In this document: positions 9,484 to 19,037 of the stretch, piece after piece
Position numbering within the stretch: position 1 is the first letter of the stretch
Layout of the letters: the number at the start of each line of letters is the position of its first letter
Assembly (NCBI GenBank): GCA_030765055.1
Contig: JAUKNK010000147.1
Coordinates: 2,416,001 to 2,480,000, forward strand
From: Mantis religiosa
Taxonomy: Eukaryota; Arthropoda; Insecta; Mantodea; Mantidae
Direction: 5' to 3'
DNA length: 64,000 bases
The notes under the pieces: model-generated
What the model saw: the letters and a program-made list of their open reading frames with translations, nothing else
What the model was told of the DNA's origin: nothing
The model's database searches: none
Position numbers and translations under genes: made by a program

Positions 9484-9906
9484 TGTGACTTTGTGGGTTC
9501 GTGAAATGAAAAGTCCAATTTCACCACTCAAAAATGTTCTTTATTTCCACCGACTTACAGTTAAACACTTGCCAATTACACAAAATTACTTGCTGCACAC
9601 AATTACGATTCACCAGTTCGTCCGTTATCGTTCCGATGCACGTATACGGCGCTACTTCACTAGCACGTCAAACACTAACTAACTGTCTCTCTGAAACCCT
9701 TTTATAGGAATGTCAGTGTTTTTCTAGAAGTCTCTAATCACCGAACGTTCCAGACCACCGGAGAAGGGGAGAGAAACAACGAGGGACCGGTGACACTACC
9801 GCAAATCACCCCTCAGTTAGTGACAGGAGACAGATGAGTGGGCGTGGCGTGGCCTCCGGCCCCTTCTCAGCTGTTGTCTGTGGTGCTTCCCGATAACTGG
9901 GTGACA
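9484..9906 (-). repeat. 5' LTR of Gypsy copy 1
   Basis: This 423-bp partner of 4311-4733 ends exactly at the atat target duplication (9907-9910). Confidence 0.92.
9700..9706 (-). promoter_or_regulatory. TATA box in the 5' LTR of Gypsy copy 1
   Basis: On the minus strand the sequence reads TATAAAA followed by GGG, about 200 bp into the 423-bp LTR. It is upstream of the AATAAA signal that marks the R region. Position and sequence fit an LTR promoter. The same box occurs in the 3' LTR. Confidence 0.55.
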
Positions 9907-11699
9907 ATATTAGTAAAAATGAAGAAAAGTTTGCAAGATTTCATGAGCTGAGAGCAAACAGTACAATTAGTGCAAATAGTGCAAATACTGCCAGTAATTT
10001 AAGTGAAACTGCTAGTGTGAATAACAGAGGTGGTGTAATTTCAAATTGTGAATATATTTTAGGGCATTCCAGTTCATTAAATCAGCTCATGAGTGATGTA
10101 CTGTGTGGAGAATGTGATAAAGCTTCACATACAGTGCAGTTTAAGGAAAAACATGGGTTGCTGTTAAATTAGTTTTAAAGTGCACTGAATGTGGTTTTAG
10201 TCCAGGGATATCTTACTCCAGCTCGAGATTAGAAAACTCTCCATTAGAAAGACCTCCCTTTGAGATAAACAGAAAAGTTGTTGATGCCTTTCTGGGTTTG
10301 TGTGTGGGTCATAGTGGTTTAGAAAGGTTTTGCTGTGCAGTGAGTATGTCTGGCATAGATTCTACAACATTCACTAAGCACATGAAAGCAGTGGCTGAAC
10401 ATAGCAAAAAACTAAAAGAAAATTCTTCGCTTCAGTCCAGACAAATTGTCAGAAGGACTCATAGATCTGTAAATAGTGATCCACATTTAAATGGCACTGC
10501 TATAATTGATATTGCAGTAACATATGATGGTTCATGGCACAAGCGAGGGTTTATATCCAATTATAATATTGGTATAGTCATAGATATTATGACAGGATTG
10601 GTGATAGATTATATGGTAGTTTCTAAATACTGTCAGATGTGTGTGGTCCCAGCTTCAGAATGATACACCTGAATTCCTTATTTGTTTAGAGGGACATAAA
10701 TACAATGATGAGTTTATGAAGGTCCATCCACAGCAATGGAGGTCTCTGCAGCAGACACACAGTGGAAAAGGTCTGTTTCAGAGTGCTCGATGTGCTATAC
10801 AACCTTACTGTCAGGTGGTGACTCAAAAACATTTAATCATTTGGTAAATGGAAATGTACATGGCAGCACAGTTAAACTAAAGAAAGAAGAATGTGTCAAC
10901 CATATTGCAAAAAGAATGTGCAGTGGACTGCGACAAATGGTGGAAAACCTGGAAGAAGAAGGGGGTAAAGCTAGGAGGGCGAGGAATTGGTACACTTACC
11001 AATGCGACAATTACAGATCTAACCAATTACTATAGCCAAGCAATAGTCCAGAATATTCCCAATGTCCCTAAAATGAAGCAAGCAATATATGCAACCCTCA
11101 GCGACTATGTGTCAACAGACGCAAACCCTCAGCATGCTAAGTGTCCTCAAGGACTCACATCATGGTGTTTTTATAACAGAAGCATTGCCGAAGGTAAGTC
11201 ACCTCAAAGCCACAGTAATATGCCAGTAAAACTTACTGAACATATAGTTTGCAAAATATTGTCAGTCTATCAGGGATTAGCCTTTGATGAACTCTTATCC
11301 CGGTGTGTGCGTGGAGCTACACAAAATCAAAATGAATCCTTACATGCATTGATCTGGAGAAAGTGCCATAAAATTACTTTTGTGTCGCGACATCGTGTAG
11401 AAATTGCAGCAGCTAATGCAATTGCAGAATTCAATTTGGGATGTTCTTCAACAGAATAATTGAAAGCTGCAATAAACACCAATATAGTGTCTTCAGTGCA
11501 GGAAAAACTTTTGAAAAGAAGTGACAACCGTCAAGTTTATTGCAGTGCACAAACTTCATCACAGAGAAAGAAAGCAGCTCGCTGTTGTGAAAGCTGTGAA
11601 ATTATGGACGGAGACTGCCATACAAAAGAGGGAAGGTGTGAAATATGCAACAGGGAAATTCTAGGTCAAAGAGATAACCTGAATCATAATTTTGATTAA
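9907..11699 (+). pseudogene. MULE transposase main body (Mutator-like transposase domain family)
   Basis: The transposase of the 3.1-kb MULE resembles arthropod proteins called Mutator-like transposase domain proteins (PF20700, from memory). Blocks in order are a possible zinc ribbon (LCGECDKASH and, after a frameshift near 10168, KCTECGFSPG), then VVDAFLGLCVGHSGLERF, IDIAVTYDGSWHKRGF with a likely catalytic Asp, SNYNIGIVIDIMTGLVIDY, GGRGIGTLTNATITDLTNYY, CPQGLTSWCFYNRSIAEG, GATQNQNESLHALIWRKC and EIAAANAIAEFNLGC, with a Cys-rich tail (CCESCEIMDGDC). Frame breaks lie near 10168, 10640-10680, 10850, 10900 and at 11460. Apart from these, family blocks are well preserved, so decay is moderate. 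The N-terminus is at 4166 on the other side of the Gypsy insertion. Confidence 0.8.
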
Positions 11700-12217
11700 C
11701 GTCTGTAGAAAAAAGGATATATCTCAACTTTACATATTTTAATACACTATCTGTTCCAGCTGTACTAATTTTTGTGCCACTCTCTTGAATATTTCGCAGC
11801 ATGTACTCCATTTGTGTCCCTTCAATCCCAATCTCTAATTTTAAATTCTGAAAACATCTTCATTCTAAAAAAATAAAAAACTCCAAAAAACTAACAAATT
11901 TAATTTCCAGACATAGTAATGCTAAACAATTAATTATCTGAAAAGTAATAATTCTTTCTTCTTACTAGAGACTGAAGGTGTTTGTAATGCAATTACAGTT
12001 AATAAAATAATTGAAGTGTTGCAATATTTTAGTTTTTGATTCCTCTGGAATAATTTGAATATTGCAATAATTTTGCATTGTGAAGATATTGAATAATTCA
12101 TTCCTTATAAACTACGCAAGAGATAATGCTGAAACTTCGTGTTGAAGTTTATAATACTAAGGTCATTAAATGTGTAAAGTATAATTTCCTAGCTCTAGAA
12201 ATATAGAAAGTTCAAAA

Positions 12218-12235
12218 TTCAGTCCCAGGGTCCCT
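12218..12235 (-). repeat. MULE right terminal inverted repeat
   Basis: TTCAGTCCCAGGGTCCCT is the exact inverse of 3536-3553. Confidence 0.9.
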
Positions 12236-14690
12236 AACCATCTGAATCCAATAAACTTCGAATTTGCTCACAACAGTTTCAGCAGCATTGATTTATATAT
12301 GTGTACACCTGACATCACGCACTTATTTAATTGGTTAGTCTACAGCACCCTTTATGATACTGATCAGTTCCAATTAGCAGTCAAATAGTTAAACCTTCGC
12401 CATTATATACCACAGTTCCTAGGTGGAACTTAGGCAAAGGTGACTGGCAGAGTATAAGGCCTCATTCATTAACTATATTACCGAACTGCCTTCTCCATAC
12501 AGTTTCAAGGAATTAGAAATTGATGACATTGTTGACATATACAGCGAGAACACTTAAAGATCGGTAGAATCCAGAAACCCTAAAATCAGAATAAAGCCGT
12601 TTTAAACACTTGTACTTTGGTGGAATGAGTCGTGTAAAACTGCCGTTAAAAGCAAAACAAACCCTTCTACTATTTCAAACGACAACCTATTACTCGACAG
12701 AGCGTTGAGGCGTATTGACTTTCAGGTGGCCAGCGCTGTGATCGTCTCTTATCGGGTCATATCTGGTCGATTAGAGGAGTGAAATATTAATAAGTTAATG
12801 TGCAGTAAGTTGCAAAACACAAATAGAGCAATTGGAAAGATGTGTGTATCGTCTATATGATGTTTTCTCGCGCCGGACGATGTATGACACATTGCTGTCC
12901 AGAAGACCTGATTATATCTGAACAGAGTATACATACACTGTATGTGCGATAAACATCTGTGTTGCGAACTTTTTCCAATACGCTTTCTCGCTTTGCCGTG
13001 TAGCACATTGGATAACAGAATACATTTTCTGAAAATGAGAGCACTTGCACGCAGAACAGTCAAAGAAAGTGAAAGGAATTCTTGGCTCCATTATGTATCA
13101 ACTCTAAATGTAAAAACTCCTCAGATATAAGTATGGGAGAAAATTAAAATAATTAACGGTATGAACTCACATTCTCAGATACACTTCTTCGGGATCCTCA
13201 AACAAGGGCCTACGTAACATAATCACAAGATATAGCTGACACATTTGCTGAGGTTTTCGCTGAAGGTTCTAGTGATGACAACTGCAAAATTATTACTCAA
13301 ATTGACTACTCTGAATTACTAAAATATGAAGAAACTTTTACTGACACAAGCGAAATATTTAATGGCAAACTACAGCTCCTAGAGCTAGAAGTCTTGAGTA
13401 ATTGTAAGAACTCCAGCCCCGGAGCTGACGATATCCCATATGAACTGATAAAACAACTACTAATAGAAGGATTGCTGTATCTCATTGACGTTTACTGTCA
13501 TATATGGACAACCAAAGATTTCCCAAACACATGGCACAATGCCATTGTGGTCCGTATTCTGAAACCAAATAAACTCAGTTCACTCTCTCAGTTACAGGCA
13601 TATAGCTTTAACGTGTACTTCATGCAAGTGAATGGAAAAAAGTAAATAATCGATTGAGATGGCATCTGCAGAAATCGAAATTCTTTAGTGATAGTCACAG
13701 AGGATTTAGACAGTACATTTCTACTATGGATAACCTTGTAACTCTTGAAAGTGACATTTGGCAAGCTTTTCAAGAATCCAAGCACTTAGCAGCAGCAGCA
13801 GAAACTCTTGATATTGAAATAGCGTACGATGCAGCTAATCGTGAGCGATTAGTAAAACTAGTACTAGAAAATAATAAAACTGGTAATAAGATCGCTTACA
13901 TTTATAACTTCCTTCAACAAAGATATATTCAAGTTAGATCTAACGGATACTTGTCAAAAAAAATCCTGATACAAAATGGAATACCACAACGATCTCTAAT
14001 TTCTAAATATTGTTACCTTATATTTGTTTGCGATAAAATGATATAGTTTCTAATATAAGCCCTCCAGTGAATATAAATCTATTTGATGATAATGTGCTAT
14101 ATTTTGCAAAGGAAAGAATACAGAAACTACAGAGCATGGTTCACAAGAGACGTTAAACAAGATACTTAACTGGACACAGACTTCGGGGCTTAAAATATCG
14201 CAGAATAAAGGTAAATGCATTGTATTTAACAAAAACAAACGATACACAGAACGTACAGAACTATTCGTAGGAGGCTACAAAATCGGAATTAAAACCAAGC
14301 TCAAAGTACTCGGAGATTAGCATGGATTCCTCACCTAACAACAGATTGAAGAATCATTGCCAGAGGCGATTAAACATATTGAAATCTCTAGCAGCCAAAA
14401 CCTGAAGTGCTGATTACACTGTACTTAATAACACATACGGAGCTGTCATAAAAACCAAAATGGACTGTGGTTCCATAGTGTATAGTTCTGCATGACCATC
14501 AGCATTTAAAGACCTCGATGTAATCCAATCCACGGCTTTCCGAATAATTTTGGGAGCATACTGTACCAGCTGAATCTCAATCATACAAATAGAAGCAGAT
14601 GACATTCCGCTTACACTGCAAAGGAAACTACTAACTTTAAAAAAATTAGTAAAGCCCATGGTTTCACCTCACCCGGAAATGCACCCTTAT
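12236..14690 (+). pseudogene. LINE A ORF2: end of endonuclease plus reverse transcriptase
   Basis: This continues the LINE A endonuclease right after the MULE: SFSSIDLYMCTPDITHLF at about 12280-12330, then YDTDQFQ. The RT begins about 13017 (ARRTVKESERNSW, TLNVKTPQI), with the linker DTSEIFNGKLQLLELEV. Next come SPGADDIPYELIKQL and NTWHNAIVVRILKPNK at 13394-13570, and FFSDSHRGFRQYISTMDNLVTLES, LDIEIAYD, FLQQRYIQVRSNGYLSKKI and QNGIPQRSLIS at 13680-14010. The catalytic box, normally FADD in this clade, reads LFDDN, so one key position is lost. The thumb is readable at 14430-14680 (TNTYGAVIKTKMDCGSIVYSS; IEADDIPLTLQRKLLTL). Many stops and frameshifts are present. Roughly 12400-13000 has no readable motif. 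Confidence 0.75.
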
Positions 14691-15215
14691 GTAGTGAGCT
14701 GACCGCTCGCTACTTTGCTGGCCGGGCACTCGAGGAGCGTGTTGCCGTGTTCCGTTTTTATGCGCTTGTGTGCGCTGAGATGCTGGAGCCGAGCTTTGCT
14801 CATAAGTAGCTAGGTACCCTGAAATTATATCGACGTAAGCGGCCCCGGCGGCATGTGGTGAGTGGTCCTTTACTACCATGGTATAATTTTGTATAAATGT
14901 ACTTCTTGTTTCTGGCCTGGCGCCTGTTTTCATAAATTTGTACTGTTGGGGGTTTAATTTCCAGAGGACTAAACTCCTAGTTAAGGAAGGGATAAAGATG
15001 TATACTTATATCAGCCTGTATGCCATGGTAGTATAAAATAAATAATACTTAGAACAGATCCACAAATTTGTAATTAGGCATTTCTGAAAGCGGCACTCCT
15101 TCACATAGTGTTTGGTGTTGCCGCATAACTGTTCTAATTTTTCTCCATCGGGACCTCGATATCTACCTGTTTCTCTGTTCAGTAGTTTGTCTGCTGATTT
15201 CCTGCTGATGAGCAT
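14690..15215. mobile_element. Unidentified insert of about 0.5 kb between LINE A thumb and RNase H
   Basis: LINE A text stops near 14690 (after VSPHPEMHP) and resumes near 15216 (ESNLPQMHTHSIP). The DNA between has no LINE similarity. It contains a GC-richer first half and a minus-strand frame at 15006-15215 whose CGNTKHYVKECRF segment looks like a zinc knuckle missing its first Cys, as in copia-type Gag proteins. Ends and target duplication are not resolved. A non-homologous spacer native to the LINE cannot be excluded. Confidence 0.35.
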
Positions 15216-16235
15216 CGGCGCAGTAGCTATAAAAGAATCAAACTTACCTCAAATGCACACTCATTCGATCCCGTTCTGTCAAAAGGCTAGTACATACCTC
15301 AAAGAGTTGAACTTCAGGCTTTTATTTGTACATATGATAGACACAAAGAAGCAGGACCCCCAAAACGGATGTGCTGTTGTAACACCTGACAGTACCGCAT
15401 TACCACACTTCTGTTCTTTGTTTTCTTGTGAGCAGTAGGCAGTGAAAAAGGCACTAGAATACTTTGTGGAACCAAATGACACAAAATTCATTGTTTTCTG
15501 ACTCGAATTGTACGCTGATGGCTGTGAGAAGTAAATCTTCGTCTCTCCCCCTCATTGAAGACATACACACCCTCTGTAACGAAAACACAAAAAATAAATA
15601 TATAAGTAGTAATGGCATGGATACAATCACACATGGATATTACAGGGAATGAAGCAGCAGATGAAGGAGCGAAAGAAGCTATGAGGCATCAGATAAAACT
15701 GTTGCTACCCGTCACTAAGACCTCATCAGGAAAATAATAATTAAACTACATGAACAATAGCATCATAAATGGTTATTAGAAAATACCACATAAAAAATTT
15801 GAAATAGTGGAAAAATCAAGAGCTCGATATCCCATTGCACTCCTCAAGAGAAGGGAGTAAATTGGGATCTCCCGTCTGAGGATAGGACACTCCAGACACA
15901 CACACTCATATCTACACACCAAGACTGAGCCACCACAATGTACAGAATGCAATACAAGACAATCCATCAGACACATAACAGAACTCCCACTTTACTCCAA
16001 ACATAGGGAGCTGGACAAACTTCCACCATAATTCAACGCAGTTTTGTCAGAAGCCAGAAACGAAAGGAACCTTATACGCTTCATTAAATCCATCAATCTG
16101 TCAACCAAATTGTAATTAAGGTAATGTAATACATATGTTTTTATCTATTGTTACATGTATCCTACTATGTATTTGTCTATGTCGGCCGCAAAAAGACCTC
16201 TGTAGCCCTGCGACTTAAAATTAAGCATTAAAAGA
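15216..16235 (+). pseudogene. LINE A ORF2: RNase H, C-terminal zinc finger and 3' UTR
   Basis: The RNase H reads IDTKKQDPQNGCAVVTPDS and FCSLFSCEQ, then KALEYFVEPNDTKFIVFSDS at about 15440-15500, SKSSSLPLIEDIHTLCNENT, and after a frameshift MDITGNEAADEGAKEAM at 15630-15690. The first catalytic Asp region is eroded (TDGS is replaced by IDTKK). The C-terminal block RLRIGHSRHTHSYL, EPPQCTECNTRQSIRHI and SEARNERNLIRFIKSIN follows at 15860-16110. The 3' UTR ends near cattaaaagaaccca (about 16235). This is the end of the LINE that begins near the left edge of the window. Confidence 0.75.
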
Positions 16236-16680
16236 ACCCAATCGCAATTCTATCATATGAGGACTGCATACAAAAATGAGAGAGAGGGAGAGCATTCTAA
16301 AGAAACGCTATAAATTATACTAAAAGACTTGTATACCCCACTAATATTGAAAAAAGAGTATCCCTTGCTTTAAATGTTACCATGAAAGCACTAGGTCATT
16401 AATGACTGTTCATAGATATATCGAGACAGCCGAGTTTTTGTTGTTGATATTATATGGAGATGTTGGTCCATTTTAAATACAAGAAATCTTATTTGTGCTG
16501 CACGCAGAAATAATGAATTCGGATATCCATTTGATTCCATGGAAGATACGGGATTGCATCTTCTTGAACATTTCATTATCTCGGTAAAATTTGGATGAAA
16601 TTTGGTGAGCAACTTAAGGGGGGATCACCAACAAATGACACCGCCTAAGCTTTAATACGAAGTATAAAATAACATAAATA
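16236..16680. other. No recognisable feature
   Basis: AT-rich DNA between the LINE A tail and the mariner. Only a short gagagaggga stretch stands out. No coding similarity was found on either strand. Confidence 0.5.
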
Positions 16681-17991
16681 CAGTTGTATATAAATGAATA
16701 TCGAGATTTTAACTCTTTATAATATTTACATACAGTTATAAATGATATATGTGAAATAAAAAAGCAACCTAAACAGTTTTACCAAGAACCTTATAAATGT
16801 TCAATGTGACTACCCTTTGTCACTCGGCACACATCAAGTCTGTGGTCGAGTTCTTCCCAAACGTTTATAAGTGTGTATTCAGTAATTGTAGCAACAGCTG
16901 CTAGAATCCGGTTTCTTAATTCAGGGAGGTCAGCTGGTAGCGGAGGCACGTACACACAATCCTTCATGAAGCCCCAAAGTAAAAATCGCATGGCGTTAGG
17001 TCAGGAGAATGTGGAGGCCATGCATAGCAAGCGCTGTCATTGGAGCTCTGGCGACCTATTCAGCGCTCGGGCAGTGAGTTCAACCAATCGCGTACTTCGT
17101 TATGCACCATCTTGCTAGAAAATGAAGTTCTCTGGCTCATTTTTCTGCAATTGAGGGAAGAGCCATTGCTTTAGTGTCTCAAGGTAAGAAGTGTCAGTAA
17201 CAGAAGGTTCACCAAAAAAGAGAGGCCCATAAACTTTTCGCCGGGATTCGGCACAAAAATTATTACTTGAGGAGAATCTTGTTGCATTTGTATCATCTCG
17301 TGGGGATTTTCTGAGCCCCAGATGCGCACATTATGAGTGTTATCATGTCCGCTAATGTGAAATGTCGGTTCCTGAGGACAACACGATCCATAAAATCGTC
17401 ATCGTCATGGAACATGTTGTTTGCGAAATTCGCACGTAATCCGTGGCCTGTCGGCTTTAGAGCCTGTAATAACTGTAATCGTTAAGGACGTAGGCGTTAA
17501 CGTTTTCTTAAAACTTTCCAAACAGTTGACACAGAAACTTGTAATTCACGACTAGCCTCCCGGACTGATTTCTTAGGGCTACAAGTGAACGACTCTCTCA
17601 GTCGCTCAACAGTCTCTTCACTAACTCTTGGCCGTCCCGTGCTCTTCCTTTTACAAAGGCAGCCGGTATCTTGAAACTGATACCATCTACGAATATTATT
17701 ATCACTAGGAGGATCAGAACCGAACTTAATGCGAAACGCACGTTGCACAGGAACTACAGATTCGGCCTTTGCAAACTGCACAACACAAAACGCTGTCTGT
17801 TTGCTAGTCGCCATCTTCGCTACTACCACTCTCTAGCGGATTGCGGCAGAAACACTGCACGCACATGCGCACTGGTGCCAACAGAGAAAACTGAGTTGCT
17901 TTTTCATTTGACATATCATATATAACTGTAAGTTGAATGTAATACACATCAAAAAGAGTTAAAACCCCGATATTAATTTATATACATCCTG
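16681..17991 (-). mobile_element. Full-length mariner-type element with about 38-bp TIRs (1311 bp)
   Basis: The terminal inverted repeats are 16681-16718 and, inverted, about 17953-17991. Both ends read CAG..TGTATATAAA..AATATCG..TTTTAACTCTTT with a few mismatches and one indel. TA dinucleotides flank both ends (16679-16680 and 17992-17993), the standard Tc1/mariner target duplication. The single transposase gene runs on the minus strand and is broken. Confidence 0.88.
16791..17829 (-). pseudogene. Mariner-type transposase with DUF4817-like N-terminus, broken
   Basis: The cut-and-paste transposase would be about 345 aa, the family norm. The N-terminus is open from 17829 to 17497: KQTAFCVVQFAKAESVVPVQ, FGSDPPSDNNIRRWYQFQDTGC, STGRPRVSEETVERLRESF, SPKKSVREASRELQVSVSTVWKVLRKR. 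This is the helix-turn-helix domain annotated as DUF4817 in insects. The middle shows GHDNTHNVRIWGSENPHEM (about 17290-17350) but the first catalytic Asp block is unreadable. WPPHSPDLTPCDF near 17000 is the third catalytic Asp region. The C-terminus (16991-16791) reads GFMKDCVYVPPLPADLPELRNRI and ends VTKGSHIEHL. Multiple frameshifts make it non-functional. Confidence 0.85.
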
Positions 17992-18024
17992 TATAATTAG
18001 ATTCTCTCTCTCTACTTTAAATGT

Positions 18025-18500
18025 GAAATATGTGCTGTGTGGAAAACTTCAAATTGTTAAGTTAGAGAAAATGTTCAGTACGTATAGGCAATTGGTAGTG
18101 GAAATTACAATATTGCCGTGACTGAAATAATTGACGCAGAAAAAGAAAATTAGAGCAAAAAACGCGTGGGGAATCAAATACCCGCGATATGTTAGGCCAA
18201 CTCTGAACCTGGAATTAATTAATGGCAATAATGAAATGATAGTCGGAAGAAATTGACGACAATACTACAGATGTCGGCTATTTAGAGATCTTGATAGTGG
18301 TATGGCACAGGAAATGGATAAATCGGCCCTGTTATATATTTGTGGTTATGCAGCATTTAAAACTGGCTTAAAATAAGGTGTGAGCGTTCTGAAGAACTAA
18401 TTAAAAGGGAAACCGTCAGAAGTGAATACTCTGAAGCTATAAATACAGGAGGATTGTAGTCCCAACTGCATTCGTTATTTGTGTGTAGGGAATAACGTAT
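18025..18500 (+). pseudogene. P-element/THAP9-like transposase fragment, left part
   Basis: Read across frames: KLQIVKLEKMFSTYRQL, then NYNIAVTEIIDAEKKI, then ALLYICGYAAFKTGLK and RSEELIKRE. These match the C-terminal RNase H-like region of P-element/THAP9-type transposases, which have LExxFGxYRQxxGGNY and ALxYIAGYVA blocks. At least three frame changes and stops are present. It is cut at 18500 by Gypsy copy 2 and resumes at 24249. No terminal repeats were found. Identification rests on motif memory, so it is moderate. Confidence 0.55.
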
Positions 18501-18988
18501 TGTGACTTTGTGGGTTCGTGAAATGAAAAGTCCAATTTCACCACTCAAAAATGTTCTTTATTTCCACCGACTTACAGTTAAACTCTTGCCAATTACACAG
18601 AATTACGTAATGCACAAAATTACGATTCACCAGTTCGTCCGTTACAATTTCACTTGCACTCGTAATTACGTACAATGTTCCGATGCTCTCACACAGTCTT
18701 CTCGTCGTATACTAGCACTGCATTCTTACACCAAGAACTGACTGACTGCCCCTTGCACGACGTGTCGCTTATATAGGGTCCGCTTGCCGATCTAGAAGGT
18801 TCTCGATTAGATTGAATGTCCCGTAATTTCCAGACCCTAGGAGAAGGGTAAAGAGACGGCTCAGGGGCCCGACATCCCTCTCCTAACCATCCCTTCAGTT
18901 AGTGACAGGAGACAAGTGAGTAGGCGTGGCGTGGCCTCCGGTTACTTCTCAGCTGTTGATTGTGGTGCTTCCTGATAATTAGGTGACA
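18501..18988 (-). repeat. 3' LTR of Gypsy copy 2
   Basis: Bounded by TGTGACTTTG and GGTGACA. Its outer parts match the copy 1 LTR, while the central part (about 18660-18890) does not align with it. Confidence 0.9.
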
Positions 18989-19037
18989 CTGCTCCCTCCT
19001 CAAAGCTGGTCGTCCCGAACAGCACCATCGTAGCGGG

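Larger units (their letters stand above)
4311..9906 (-). mobile_element. Ty3/Gypsy LTR retrotransposon, copy 1 (nearly intact, 5596 bp)
   Basis: This is a complete proviral structure on the minus strand: LTRs at 9484-9906 (5') and 4311-4733 (3'), both 423 bp and about 98% alike by eye (seven or so differences). It has a primer-binding site next to the 5' LTR, gag, then pol in the order protease, RT, RNase H, integrase, and a polypurine tract before the 3' LTR. The LTRs begin TGT and end ACA. The flanking 4-bp duplication is ATAT. No envelope gene is present. The only break seen in pol is one in-frame stop at 7046-7048. It inserted into the MULE transposase gene, so it is younger than the MULE. 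Confidence 0.93.
3536..12235 (+). mobile_element. Mutator-like DNA transposon (MULE) with 18-bp TIRs, split by a Gypsy insertion
   Basis: Perfect 18-bp terminal inverted repeats (AGGGACCCTGGGACTGAA) lie at 3536-3553 and, inverted, at 12218-12235. The span is 8.7 kb, but 5.6 kb of it is the nested Gypsy element, so the transposon itself was about 3.1 kb. It carries one broken transposase gene on the + strand. The flanking DNA on both sides is endonuclease sequence of the same LINE (GDFN piece on the left, SSIDLYMC piece on the right), which independently fixes both ends. I could not find a clean 8-11 bp target duplication. The left flank aaccggtagtcca and right flank aaccatctg share only a few bases. 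Confidence 0.85.

Noticed and set aside
15501..15620. Small + strand frame of 62 codons as an independent gene
   Set aside because: It is the frameshifted RNase H region of LINE A.
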